Positions 10,201 to 18,096 of a DNA stretch of 64,000 nucleotides are shown here, piece after piece (positions within the stretch are counted from its first letter, which is position 1; every line of letters starts with the position of its first letter). The notes beneath the pieces are model-generated. The model had not been told where the DNA came from. It made no database searches and saw nothing but the letters and a program-made list of their open reading frames with translations. The stretch spans positions 4,764,501-4,828,500 of the forward strand of contig NZ_CP095046.1 of NCBI RefSeq assembly GCF_022919215.1, written 5' to 3'. Both the position numbers and the translations under genes were made by a program. The stretch comes from Hymenobacter cellulosilyticus. Its GTDB lineage: Bacteria; Bacteroidota; Bacteroidia; Cytophagales; Hymenobacteraceae.

Positions 10201-12132
10201 ATGCATTTTACTGTTTCCCGACTGCCCCTGCTGGCAGCCGTAGCTACCCTTGGCCTTAGCTCCTGCAAAAAGGACGATACCGAAACCGTGGCGCCCAAGC
10301 CCAAAGCAGCCTTTGCCTACACGGCCAGTACCTGTCAGGGTAATTGCCCGGTCACCTTCCAGAACTCGTCGCAAAACGCGTCGTCCTACGCCTGGGACTT
10401 CGGCGACAACACCACCGGCACCCAGACCGAGGCCAGCTTTGGCCATGCCTATGCCCAGGCCGGCGTGTACCGCGTGAAGCTGCGAGCAACCGGGGCCGGG
10501 GGCGTCGACACCACCAGCCAGCGCATCACGGTGGGCGTTGCTTCGGGCTGCACCCGCCAGGTTATTCCGGTTACCAGCGCCATCGGGGCCGCTACCACCT
10601 GGGAGTCGTGCAATGTGTACGTGGTAGATGGCGACATCAGCGTAAACAATGTGCTGACCCTGCAACCCGGCACGGTAGTCAAGTTTAAGCCCGGCAGCAA
10701 GCTGACGCTCAACGGCTCGGGCCGGGTGGAAGCGGTAGGTACAGCGGCGGCGCCTATCTTCTTTACCTCTGTCAAGGACGATGCCCACGGCGGCGACACC
10801 AACGCCGATGCCGGTGCCACAGCACCTGCCCGCAAGGACTGGGACCATGTCAACCTGAACGGTAAAAGCGGCTCCCGCCTGGAATACTGCCAGTTTTTGT
10901 ACGCCGGCGGCGGTGGGACCAACAGCTACTCCCTGGGGTTGAACGGGGCCGATGCCAGCATCCGCAACTCTACTTTTGCCCACAGCGGCGGCGGGGGAGC
11001 TAGCATGCGCGGCGCCCTGAGTGCGGGCGAGGCCACGGCCAATGTGGTTATTACCAGCAACGTCTTCTTCGACAACGAGATGCCCCTGCGCGTGAACACC
11101 CTGTTCAGCCTCGACAACTCCAACTCTTTCCAGAACCCGCAGAATGCCAGTCAGAAAAACGACTACAACGGTATCTGGGTAACCGACCCCTCGGCCCGGT
11201 CGCAGCAGCTGAGCTGGGGCGAAACTGAAGTACCTTTTGTGCTGGACGACACCAACTGGGAGTCCCACCTGACTCTGGATGCCGGCGTAACGCTCAAGCT
11301 GCTGCCCAACGCCCTGATGCAGTTTAATGCTGGGGGCTACCTCACGGTCCAGGGTACGGCCGCGCAGCCCGTGATTTTCACTTCCTACAAGGACGATGCC
11401 CACGGCGGCGACACCAACCACGACGGCAACGCCTCGGCTCCGGCCAAAAAAGACTGGCGCAACATTCTGGCCGGCAGCAGCGCCGAGTCGGAGCTTAGCT
11501 ATTGCCAGCTGCTCTACGGCGGCAGCGGGGGCAGCACCATCAGCCTGTTCGGCGCTGCGGCGAGCATCACCCACTGCACCTTTGCCCACAATGGGCAGGA
11601 TGATGGCCTGACGGAAGCCACGCTCGACGCCTCCCGTGCCAAAGCCGGTACCGTTATTCAGGACAACGTGTTTTTCGACAACGTTCGGCCGTTGTCCATT
11701 GCCTCCAGCCTGGATCTGGATAATTCCAACAGCTTCCATAACCCGCTCAACACCGCCGAGAAGAATCAGTACCAGGGCATTGTAACCTACTGGGATATCA
11801 ACGCCACCAAGGCCAGCCTGAGCTGGGAGGAAACGGAAGTGGCCTTCGTCAACCTGCAGAACCTTGACTTGGTAGCGGGCAAAACCCTGCGCCTGGGCAA
11901 CAACGTGACGCTCAAGTTCCTGCCCGGCACCGAAGTCTTTCTGCGGGGCGCGGCCGAGCAGCTGCAGAATGCCGCCGGTACGGGCGTAACCTTTACTTCC
12001 TACAAAGACGACTCGCGCGGCGGCGACTCCAACGGCAACGGCGCGGCCAACTCCCCCGCCGCCGGCGACTGGAAGGGCGTGTATGCCGGCGCCTGGAAGT
12101 CGTGGTCGAATATCTACTTCGCCAGCAACTAG
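10201..12132 (+). CDS. PKD-domain lipoprotein with three beta-helix-like repeats
   Basis: A lipoprotein signal with lipobox LSSC (Cys about residue 21) is followed by a PKD domain (about 30-115: AFAYTASTCQGNCPVTFQNSS, then YAWDFGDN and FGHAYAQAGVYRVKL). Three units of about 190 residues follow. Each opens with a (V/T)(V/L)K(F/L)xPG-like strand, then FTS(V/Y)KDD..GGD(T/S)N, an Asp/Asn-rich loop, and then beta-helix-like strands (LEYCQFLYAGG, LSYCQLLYGG). The Asp-rich loops could bind calcium, which is inference. It is surface-anchored and perhaps carbohydrate- or matrix-associated. I chose 10201 rather than an in-frame ATG at 10063 because only the later start gives a signal peptide and lipobox. 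The next gene starts 51 bp after the stop and is probably cotranscribed. Confidence 0.75.
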   Translation: MHFTVSRLPLLAAVATLGLSSCKKDDTETVAPKPKAAFAYTASTCQGNCPVTFQNSSQNASSYAWDFGDNTTGTQTEASFGHAYAQAGVYRVKLRATGAGGVDTTSQRITVGVASGCTRQVIPVTSAIGAATTWESCNVYVVDGDISVNNVLTLQPGTVVKFKPGSKLTLNGSGRVEAVGTAAAPIFFTSVKDDAHGGDTNADAGATAPARKDWDHVNLNGKSGSRLEYCQFLYAGGGGTNSYSLGLNGADASIRNSTFAHSGGGGASMRGALSAGEATANVVITSNVFFDNEMPLRVNTLFSLDNSNSFQNPQNASQKNDYNGIWVTDPSARSQQLSWGETEVPFVLDDTNWESHLTLDAGVTLKLLPNALMQFNAGGYLTVQGTAAQPVIFTSYKDDAHGGDTNHDGNASAPAKKDWRNILAGSSAESELSYCQLLYGGSGGSTISLFGAAASITHCTFAHNGQDDGLTEATLDASRAKAGTVIQDNVFFDNVRPLSIASSLDLDNSNSFHNPLNTAEKNQYQGIVTYWDINATKASLSWEETEVAFVNLQNLDLVAGKTLRLGNNVTLKFLPGTEVFLRGAAEQLQNAAGTGVTFTSYKDDSRGGDSNGNGAANSPAAGDWKGVYAGAWKSWSNIYFASN

Positions 12133-12183
12133 GCCAATACTACCTGTGTCATGCCTGCATCCCCTGCCCTGTCCCGGCCTACC

Positions 12184-12774
12184 ATGTACCTCCGAAGCCT
12201 GCTTGTAATCCTGCTGGGCGCTGCTCTGGTCCTGTGCGGGGCCTGCCGCAAAACTGAGCCCGCACCGGCGCCCCACTTTGAGCATGCGTACTCCTTCCGC
12301 ACGATATTGGGCGTCGAGCCGGCACAGGCTGCCCAGCTTGTTCGTCCCGCCGCCGAGCTGCAGGGCACAGCCCAACAAACTGGCACTACTCTGGCCCTGA
12401 CAATCAAAGCCGGGGAGTCGGAAGAGCTGGTGCTGAGCATCCCCCGCGAACAGCTCGCCGCCGGCCTTTCCGGTACCTATGCCCTGCGTGACCCGGCTTA
12501 CGGGGCCAACGGCCCGGTTACGGTACACTACACGTATGTGGCCTCGGCGGGCGGAAACCGGCAACCCCACACGTACACAAACGGGCTAAGCGCTGCCAAC
12601 CCCAGTAGCGGCTCGGTCGTCATCACCCAGTACGACGCCCGGCACGGGCTGCTCAGCGGGACCTACCACGTAGACTTTGCCTTTGTGCCTAGTCCGCTCA
12701 GCCTTACTCCTACTGCCGCCACCACCTGGCAGCTTGCGTTGGATGGGCGCTTTGAAAACGTGAAGCTGCTGTAA
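12184..12774 (+). CDS. Small lipoprotein, paralogue of the protein at 13578-14162
   Basis: This 196-residue protein has a lipoprotein signal peptide ending in lipobox CGAC (Cys about residue 19). I do not recognise a named domain. The mature part carries the series SIPREQLAAGLSGTY, VVITQYDARHGLLSGTYHVDF and LALDGRFENVKL. This aligns with IDRAQLQAAWVGSY, VTITAYDLQRQLLSGYYEV and IVLAGDFEFLSVQL in the protein encoded on the other strand at 13578-14162, so the two share one beta-rich fold. The ATG at 12184 is preferred over the one at 12151 because it starts the signal sequence. It probably belongs to the transcript of the PKD lipoprotein and is followed by a terminator at 12883. Confidence 0.6.
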   Translation: MYLRSLLVILLGAALVLCGACRKTEPAPAPHFEHAYSFRTILGVEPAQAAQLVRPAAELQGTAQQTGTTLALTIKAGESEELVLSIPREQLAAGLSGTYALRDPAYGANGPVTVHYTYVASAGGNRQPHTYTNGLSAANPSSGSVVITQYDARHGLLSGTYHVDFAFVPSPLSLTPTAATTWQLALDGRFENVKLL

Positions 12775-12882
12775 AGCGCCGGGGCTTTTACCTACTTATT
12801 CTACGCTGAAAACCCGCGGGGCCCGGCTAGAATGTGTCCCGGTCTTCTACTGGCTTAGCCTTACTGCTGCCCGCTCTGAATG

Positions 12883-12921
12883 GACTGGAGAAGCCCCAAA
12901 CGGGAGCTTCTCCAGTCTTTT
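12883..12921 (+). terminator. Rho-independent terminator
   Basis: A 12-bp perfect inverted repeat (GACTGGAGAAGC at 12883-12894, GCTTCTCCAGTC at 12905-12916) is followed by TTTTTC. It terminates the PKD-lipoprotein/small-lipoprotein transcript and lies immediately upstream of the acetyltransferase. Confidence 0.8.
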
Positions 12922-12944
12922 TCGCTTTTACTCTTCTATTCCGA

Positions 12945-13517
12945 ATGAACACACCAACCGTTTTTGCTTTAACCACCTCACGCTTGTGCCTGCGCCCCCT
13001 GCAGCCCACCGACCTGGCGGCCTTCGCAGCCCATCGGACTGCCGGGGAGCAGCAGGTCCGCTACCATCGCTGGGAACCGGACGCCACGGCCGGGCCTGCT
13101 GATTTTCTGACCGGCTATGCGCAGGCGCCGGTGCCAGCTCTGCCGGGTTCTTGGGCAACGCTGGGCGTAGCGGAGCGCGCTACTGCTACGCTGCTGGGAA
13201 TGTGCGCCCTACGCCTGGAGCCGCAGCAGCCCCGCACCGCCGAAATAGGCATTACCCTGGTGGCTGCTGCCCAGGGCCGGGGCTACGCCCTGGAGGCCGC
13301 ACACCGCTTGCTGCGCTACTGCTTCGAGGACTTAAAACTGCACCGCGTGGTAGCCACCACCGACTGCCTGAACCACCCTGGTGCCCGGCTGCTGGAGCGG
13401 CTGGGCATGCGCCGCGAGGCTCACTTCCGGAAAAACGCTTGGTGCCAGGGCGCCTGGGCCGACGAGTACCTGTACGCGCTGCTGTTCGAGGAATGGGACA
13501 GTTGGCAGCTGCAGTAG
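12945..13517 (+). CDS. GNAT-family N-acetyltransferase (RimJ/RimL type)
   Basis: A 190-residue acetyl-CoA-dependent acetyltransferase. The N-terminal TSRLCLRPLQPTDLAAF is the RimJ/RimL opening. The acetyl-CoA loop is GRGYALEAAHRLLRYCF (motif A, about 110-125), followed by HRVVATTDCLNHPGARLLERLGM and a C-terminal WADEYLYALL. The substrate could be a protein N-terminus or a small amine and cannot be told from sequence. It converges on the minus-strand gene at 13578 with a shared bidirectional terminator between them. Confidence 0.85.
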   Translation: MNTPTVFALTTSRLCLRPLQPTDLAAFAAHRTAGEQQVRYHRWEPDATAGPADFLTGYAQAPVPALPGSWATLGVAERATATLLGMCALRLEPQQPRTAEIGITLVAAAQGRGYALEAAHRLLRYCFEDLKLHRVVATTDCLNHPGARLLERLGMRREAHFRKNAWCQGAWADEYLYALLFEEWDSWQLQ

Positions 13518-13525
13518 CAACGATG

Positions 13526-13574
13526 ATTTCCCGGGGCTGCGGACGCTAAAATGCTTGCCGCAGCCCCGGGAAAT
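13526..13574. terminator. Bidirectional terminator between convergent genes
   Basis: A perfect 17-bp inverted repeat (ATTTCCCGGGGCTGCGG at 13526-13542 and its complement at 13558-13574) sits exactly between two convergent stop codons. The A/T ends on both sides fit termination in both directions. Confidence 0.75.
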
Positions 13575-13577
13575 AAG

Positions 13578-14162
13578 CTACTTGGCCAGAGCAGGCAGCT
13601 GCACGCTCAGAAACTCAAAGTCGCCGGCCAGCACTATGGTACACCGGGGCGCGGTAAGGCCGGCGCGGCGGGTGGGCGTGGGCTGGTCCAGAGCCCGCAC
13701 CTCGTAGTAGCCGCTTAGCAACTGCCGCTGCAGGTCGTAGGCCGTGATGGTAACTCCACCGGTAAGCTGGGGCGTGGAGGTGCTCAGATGCAGCCGGCTG
13801 ATGCCGTTGCCCGGTTCTTCCTCCCGCACACAGCAGTACACCACCCGGGTAGGCGCGTCGGCCGCCATCTGGCAGCGGAGCTGGTAGCTGCCCACCCAGG
13901 CAGCCTGTAGCTGCGCCCGGTCGATGTGCAGGTGCACCGCGTCCAGCAAAGATGTAAACTGCAGCCGCAGGCCGTGCTGGCCCAGCGTGGCCCGGCCCGT
14001 GACGTGGCGGGCCTGGTGTATCCGGCTATGGCAGTAGCCCAGCGTGGGAAAGTAGAAATACTGGCCCATAGCCAGCACCACTACGGGACGACTGGCTTCC
14101 GGCAGCAGAGCCAGGGCCGGAACGGGGGTAGCCGGCGGGGGTACCGGCACAAATCGGGGCAT
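13578..14162 (-). CDS. Uncharacterised protein, paralogue of the lipoprotein at 12184-12774
   Basis: About 194 residues with no recognised domain. The N-terminus is proline-rich with only a weak hydrophobic stretch and no lipobox, so its location is unclear, unlike its paralogue at 12184. Shared blocks are LHIDRAQLQ..GSY, GGVTITAYDLQRQLLSGYYEV and VLAGDFEFLSVQL. A start at ATG 14162 is preferred over the TTG two codons upstream. A tandem box promoter (site 4) lies about 130 nt upstream on the same strand, so despite the opposite orientation it appears to belong to the same regulon. An undetected base loss at the N-terminus could hide a signal peptide, given how often that happens in this sequence. 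Confidence 0.55.
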   Translation of the reverse strand: MPRFVPVPPPATPVPALALLPEASRPVVVLAMGQYFYFPTLGYCHSRIHQARHVTGRATLGQHGLRLQFTSLLDAVHLHIDRAQLQAAWVGSYQLRCQMAADAPTRVVYCCVREEEPGNGISRLHLSTSTPQLTGGVTITAYDLQRQLLSGYYEVRALDQPTPTRRAGLTAPRCTIVLAGDFEFLSVQLPALAK

Positions 14163-14290
14163 AGACAAAAGCAGGTAAGTGGTGTGCGGAAAAATCGGGT
14201 GCCCCGGCGGTGTTGGGTAGCTACTCGCCTTGTTTCATCGGGCTGCGTGTCGCCAGCCGGGCTGGGCAGCAGGCTTCCGGCTGGCGAGAG

Positions 14291-14356
14291 TAAAGCTAGG
14301 CGGCCGTTTTCCAGCCAACTTTCCCCAAACGGATTCCCATTTCTGCCTCCCGGATT
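14291..14356 (-). promoter_or_regulatory. Tandem AATCCG box promoter, site 4 (minus strand, divergent from the AraC gene)
   Basis: On the minus strand AATCCG lies at 14356-14351 and 14335-14330 (21 bp apart), then TAGCTTTA at 14298-14291, 37 bp after the second repeat begins. The -7 deviates only in its last base (A for G). It drives the gene at 14162 and lies about 200 bp upstream of the divergent AraC gene at 14550, where it could also allow autoregulation. It is the only one of the six sites on the minus strand, and it sits in front of a minus-strand gene. That argues for function over a chance or simple tandem-duplication origin. Confidence 0.65.
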
Positions 14357-14549
14357 TTTAGCTACCCCTCAGCTGGTCGAAAAGCGCTTAAGCTTCTTTT
14401 TAGCCATGGTTTTGGGGGTCCTCTCACATATTTGTGCTATTGCCTGGCGTGCGGCAGCTTCCCATTTTTGCCAGAAATGCTATCTTCTATTAACCGAATC
14501 CCGCGTCCGGCGTCGGTCGGCTCCCTGTCACCCTTATCTGCTAGCCCTT

Positions 14550-15572
14550 ATGGAACCCTTCTTTCAGTTTCGCACGGCCGAGTTTACCGACAACTGCCAG
14601 ACAACCGTGCACCAGCACGCGGGTATGCTCCAGGCTGATTCTACCTGGCAAAGCGCCAACGGCCGGCTTACCTTCACAGACCACTTCCTGCGGGGAATTC
14701 AGCTCACGACCATGACGGGCCACCTGCACCAGCCCCTGAAGCTAGAGCTGGACGTGGAGCGCCCCTGGACGGCCATGCTCTACCAGCTCGACGGCCAGAT
14801 CAACTCCAAAGCCTGCGCTTCCCGCCCCTTGCACATCGGCCATGGGCACCAGAACGTGATGGGCGACGAGAAAACCAAGAATTACTACACCTTTGAAGGG
14901 CAGGACTATAACTGCTTTTCGGTGCATATCGAGCCAGAGTACTTTACCGATCTGGTGGTGGGCAACGAAGAGTGGCTGACCATTCACCAGGCCCGCCTGG
15001 ATCGGCTGGAGCCCTTCGTGCTGCTGCCGCCGGGCACGGTTATCTCCCTAAAGCAGCGGGCGTTGATTGAGCAGATCATGGCCTGCCCGTACGGGGGGGC
15101 GTTGAAGAAGCTGTTTCTGGAAGCGCGCTTTCTGGACTTGTTCATCGAGCAGCAAGCCCTGCTGCGCCAGGTGCAGCGCCGCGCTGCCGGCTCCCGCGAC
15201 CGGGACACGCTGCACGCCATCCGCGAGTTCTTGGACACGCACTACGCTGAGCCGCCGAGCCTGCTGGAGCTGGCCCGCCTGTTTGGCACGAACGACTTCA
15301 AACTCAAGAAGGGCTTTCGCGAGCTTTTCGGCACGACCGTGTTTGGCTATGTGGCCGAGCGCCGGCTCAGCGTGGCCCAGCAGTTGCTGCTGCTCACCGA
15401 CGAGCCCGTGCAGCAGGTGGCCGAGGCCGTGGGCTTTGTCAACCCGGCTCATTTTGCCACCGCCTTTCGCCAGCGTTTCGGCCAAGCCCCTTCTCAGTTC
15501 CGCCGGGGTCCCAAGCACCAGCCCGTCGAGTTGGAAACAAGCCATTGGCCCACCCTGCTGGAAGCCCGGTAG
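14550..15572 (+). CDS. AraC-family transcriptional regulator (copy 1)
   Basis: A 340-residue regulator. An N-terminal ligand/cupin-like region (about 1-180) precedes an AraC-type DNA-binding domain at about 215-320. The first helix-turn-helix is in LLELARLFGTNDFKLKKGF. The second shows the family signature VAEAVGFVNPAHFATAFRQRFGQAPSQFR. The ATG at 14550 (MEPFFQFRTAEF) is chosen by alignment with the paralogue starting at 21701. AraC proteins bind bipartite half-sites as direct repeats about 21 bp apart next to the -35 region, which is exactly the geometry of the tandem boxes around this gene. It is therefore the best local candidate for their activator (inference). The 3' 405 bp are almost identical to those of copy 2. 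Confidence 0.9.
   Translation: MEPFFQFRTAEFTDNCQTTVHQHAGMLQADSTWQSANGRLTFTDHFLRGIQLTTMTGHLHQPLKLELDVERPWTAMLYQLDGQINSKACASRPLHIGHGHQNVMGDEKTKNYYTFEGQDYNCFSVHIEPEYFTDLVVGNEEWLTIHQARLDRLEPFVLLPPGTVISLKQRALIEQIMACPYGGALKKLFLEARFLDLFIEQQALLRQVQRRAAGSRDRDTLHAIREFLDTHYAEPPSLLELARLFGTNDFKLKKGFRELFGTTVFGYVAERRLSVAQQLLLLTDEPVQQVAEAVGFVNPAHFATAFRQRFGQAPSQFRRGPKHQPVELETSHWPTLLEAR
15066..15470 (+). repeat. Inverted near-identical segment, copy 1 (within AraC gene 1)
   Basis: This 405-bp segment, coding for the linker and most of the DNA-binding domain, matches 20782-21185 on the other strand with about ten differences in 404 aligned bases, mostly silent, plus one G in a homopolymer (7 here, 6 there). 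Outside these limits the two genes diverge sharply. Confidence 0.85.
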
Positions 15573-15707
15573 ACCGCACGTTTTACTCACAACGCCTTTT
15601 GCGGCCCCCAACCAGCCCCGGCCGGCACTGCTCTACTTAAACTAGGTTCTGAGTTCTGGTGAACTAGTCCGGCGGGTGTGCTAAGCCGCTCTTCGGCACC
15701 TGGTAAT

Positions 15708-15773
15708 AATCCGACACAGACAAGAGGGAATCCGTTTGGCGAAGGTTTGCGCCCAAGCGGCAGGGTAAATTTG
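15708..15773 (+). promoter_or_regulatory. Tandem AATCCG box promoter, site 5 (upstream of the repeat T9SS protein)
   Basis: AATCCG at 15708-15713 and 15729-15734 (21 bp apart), then TAAATTTG at 15766-15773, 37 bp after the second repeat begins. The second half-site is AATCCGTTTGGCGAAGG. The ATG of the secreted protein at 15891 is 118 nt downstream. The rest of the 15573-15890 gap shows no gene. Confidence 0.65.
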
Positions 15774-15890
15774 CAGAACGCTAACAGCCAGAGAAAAAGC
15801 CTCTGGTGTTGGTTGCCTCGCTGCCTGCTACGCACCCGTCCCGGTGCCGCTCGGGCAGCGTGCTGCTTCATCCCTCCTCTCTACGCGGCC

Positions 15891-17441
15891 ATGAAACCTA
15901 CCTTTACCCTGTTAGTTGCCAGCCTGCTGCTGGCCGGCACCGCAGCTGCCCAAGTGCCCGCCAAAAACTGGGACCACACCTTCGGCGGCAGCGACGAAGA
16001 GCGCCTGGCGAGCCTGCTGCCTACTGCCGATGGCGGCTATATTCTGGCCGGTACTTCCGCGTCGCCTGCCTCGGGTGATAAAAGCCAGCCGGGCCGGGGT
16101 GAGGAAGACATCTGGGTGGTAAAAGTAACCGCGGCGGGCACCAAGCAATGGGACCGGACCCTGGGCGGCAGCGCCTACGACGGCGCCGCCCGGATAGTAC
16201 CCACGGCGGATGGTGGCTACCTGATTGGCGGTTACTCTTCCTCCCCGGTGTCCGGCGACAAAAGCCAGCCCAGCCAGGGCACCACAGACTACTGGCTGAT
16301 TAAGCTCGACGCGCAGGGCACCAAAATCTGGGACCACACCTTTGGCGGCTCCGGCAACGACATTCTGACCAGCCTGCAGGCAACGCCCGACGGCGGCTAC
16401 CTTGCCGGCGGCAACTCCAACTCGCCCGCCTCGGGTGATAAAAGCCAGGCCAGCCAGGGCGGCAACGATTACTGGCTGCTCAAGCTGGATGCCCAAGGCT
16501 CTAAGCAATGGGACCACACCTACGGCGGCAGCAGCGGAGAAACGCTGGCCAACGTGCAGGTGCTGGCCGATGGCAGCCTTCTGCTCGGCGGCTCCTCCCG
16601 CTCGGGCGTTTCGGGCCATAAAACGCAGCCTAACCAGGGTGACTGGGATTATTGGCTACTCAAAACCGATGCCCAGGGCGGCAAGCTCTGGGACCGGACC
16701 TGGGGCGGCAGCGGCTCGGACTACCTATCGGACCTGCAGCTCAGCGCCGCGGGCACTATGCTGCTGGCTGGTCGCTGCACTTCCGGCGCCTCCGGCGACA
16801 AAACCCAGCCCCGCCTCGGCGAATGGGACTACTGGGTTCTCAAAGCCGATGCCCAGGGCCGCAAGCTCTGGGACCAGACCGTGGGCACCGCCCGCGAAGA
16901 CCTGCTAAACTGCCTGCTGCCCACCACCGACGGCGGCTGCCTGCTCGGGGGCAGCCTCGATGCCAACGCCGCCACGTACGCCGTAGTCAAGCTGGACGGC
17001 TCCGGAACCCAGCAGTGGACCTATGGCTGGGGCGGCGACGGTACGGCCCGCCTGGTGCAACTGCAGCCCAGCCCCGATGGCGGCTATTTGCTCGGAGGAA
17101 TGTCGAACTCCAACGCGACCGGCGACAAAAGCCAGCCTAACCAGGGCGGTCCGCTCTACGGCGACTACTGGGTGGTGAAGCTGGCTGCGGGTCAGCCCCT
17201 GCCCGTGGAAACAGCCGCGGCCGGAAGTCCCGCGCTCCTGGCTTTCCCCAACCCTGCCAGCCGCACAGTGGTGCAGTTGCGGTTTGCCCCACCAACAAGC
17301 CCGGTATACCTGGTTTCTACGCTGGGCCGGGTAGTACGTCAGTGGCCCGGCGGCACCACCACGCTCGATTTGCAGCATGTAGCCCCCGGAGCCTACTTCG
17401 TGCGGGCGGGCCGGCAAACGGTTCGTCTGCTCGTGCACTAG
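15891..17441 (+). CDS. Secreted repeat protein with T9SS sorting domain
   Basis: A 516-residue protein with signal peptide (MKPTFTLLVASLLLAGTAAA, then QVPAKNWDHTFGG). It has seven repeats of about 65 residues. A typical unit runs WDHTFGGSGND, then a SL-type strand, PDGGYLAGGNSNSPASGDKSQ, and DYWLLKLDAQG. This is the beta-propeller-like repeat seen in many Bacteroidota T9SS cargo proteins. The C-terminal sorting domain begins near LLAFPNPASRTVVQL and ends ..RLLVH. No enzyme motif is visible, so an adhesive or structural surface role is the safest reading. The ATG at 15891 starts the signal peptide. It is monocistronic with site 5 upstream. Confidence 0.8.
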   Translation: MKPTFTLLVASLLLAGTAAAQVPAKNWDHTFGGSDEERLASLLPTADGGYILAGTSASPASGDKSQPGRGEEDIWVVKVTAAGTKQWDRTLGGSAYDGAARIVPTADGGYLIGGYSSSPVSGDKSQPSQGTTDYWLIKLDAQGTKIWDHTFGGSGNDILTSLQATPDGGYLAGGNSNSPASGDKSQASQGGNDYWLLKLDAQGSKQWDHTYGGSSGETLANVQVLADGSLLLGGSSRSGVSGHKTQPNQGDWDYWLLKTDAQGGKLWDRTWGGSGSDYLSDLQLSAAGTMLLAGRCTSGASGDKTQPRLGEWDYWVLKADAQGRKLWDQTVGTAREDLLNCLLPTTDGGCLLGGSLDANAATYAVVKLDGSGTQQWTYGWGGDGTARLVQLQPSPDGGYLLGGMSNSNATGDKSQPNQGGPLYGDYWVVKLAAGQPLPVETAAAGSPALLAFPNPASRTVVQLRFAPPTSPVYLVSTLGRVVRQWPGGTTTLDLQHVAPGAYFVRAGRQTVRLLVH

Positions 17442-17755
17442 AGTTGAATGATTTTCATAGCAAATTTTTAACTGCTAGGCATTTACAGTCGACAAAACAA
17501 CTTTTGACGCTTCCTATCCTAGTGAAGGGCAGTCCACGGCCTGATATGCGCAATCAGCAGCTGCGCTATTGGAGCGGCTACCCTTCGGGTTGACAGCTTG
17601 GTTCTGTGGCTTTTAAACCAGCGTCGGCAGCACTGCTCACTCGACGGGTCCTGTTATGGCCTAGCCAATGCCAATGGCGGACTGTAGGCACGCACCGCAC
17701 CGCATATTCTCTATTTCTATCGGCTGGCCGCCGGCTTGCTGCTCAGCGCGAAGTA
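17442..17755. other. Intergenic, nothing recognised
   Basis: No gene, RNA or terminator is supported between the stop of the repeat protein and tandem box site 6. No ORF with signal peptide or family resemblance is present. Confidence 0.4.
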
Positions 17756-17821
17756 AATCCGCTGGTGACAAGTTGAAATCCGTTTGGCAAAAGCCGCTGC
17801 TCTGGTAGTACCCTAGCTTTG
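17756..17821 (+). promoter_or_regulatory. Tandem AATCCG box promoter, site 6 (upstream of the FISUMP lipoprotein)
   Basis: AATCCG at 17756-17761 and 17777-17782 (21 bp apart), then TAGCTTTG at 17814-17821, 37 bp after the second repeat begins. The second half-site AATCCGTTTGGCAAAAGC is the best match to the consensus. The leader to the ATG at 18097 is about 275 nt, C-rich and without an ORF of note. Confidence 0.65.
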
Positions 17822-18096
17822 CATTATCAAATAAAGCTTCCTGAGCAGCAGGCTATTATCACGCCGTCTGGCTCGGCAAGTTCAGCCCCCCAATAACAGT
17901 AGACGAGTGTGCCGGGCATGCTGGCCCGGCCCCTTCCCCCGCGCTTTTCTCGACCAGGACGATGAGCTGTGCTTTATGCAGCGCAAGCCTTCAGCGCGGA
18001 ATTATACCCGGCCAGCCCTGCTAGACTCACCACCCAAGGCACTGGCTACTACTACCTAACACACTTTTCCATTCTCTTTCCTACCTGTTTCCAGCT

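Noticed and set aside
10180..12570. A 796-codon frame antisense to the PKD lipoprotein
   Set aside because: A shadow frame caused by GC-rich third positions; it spans two real genes and their gap.
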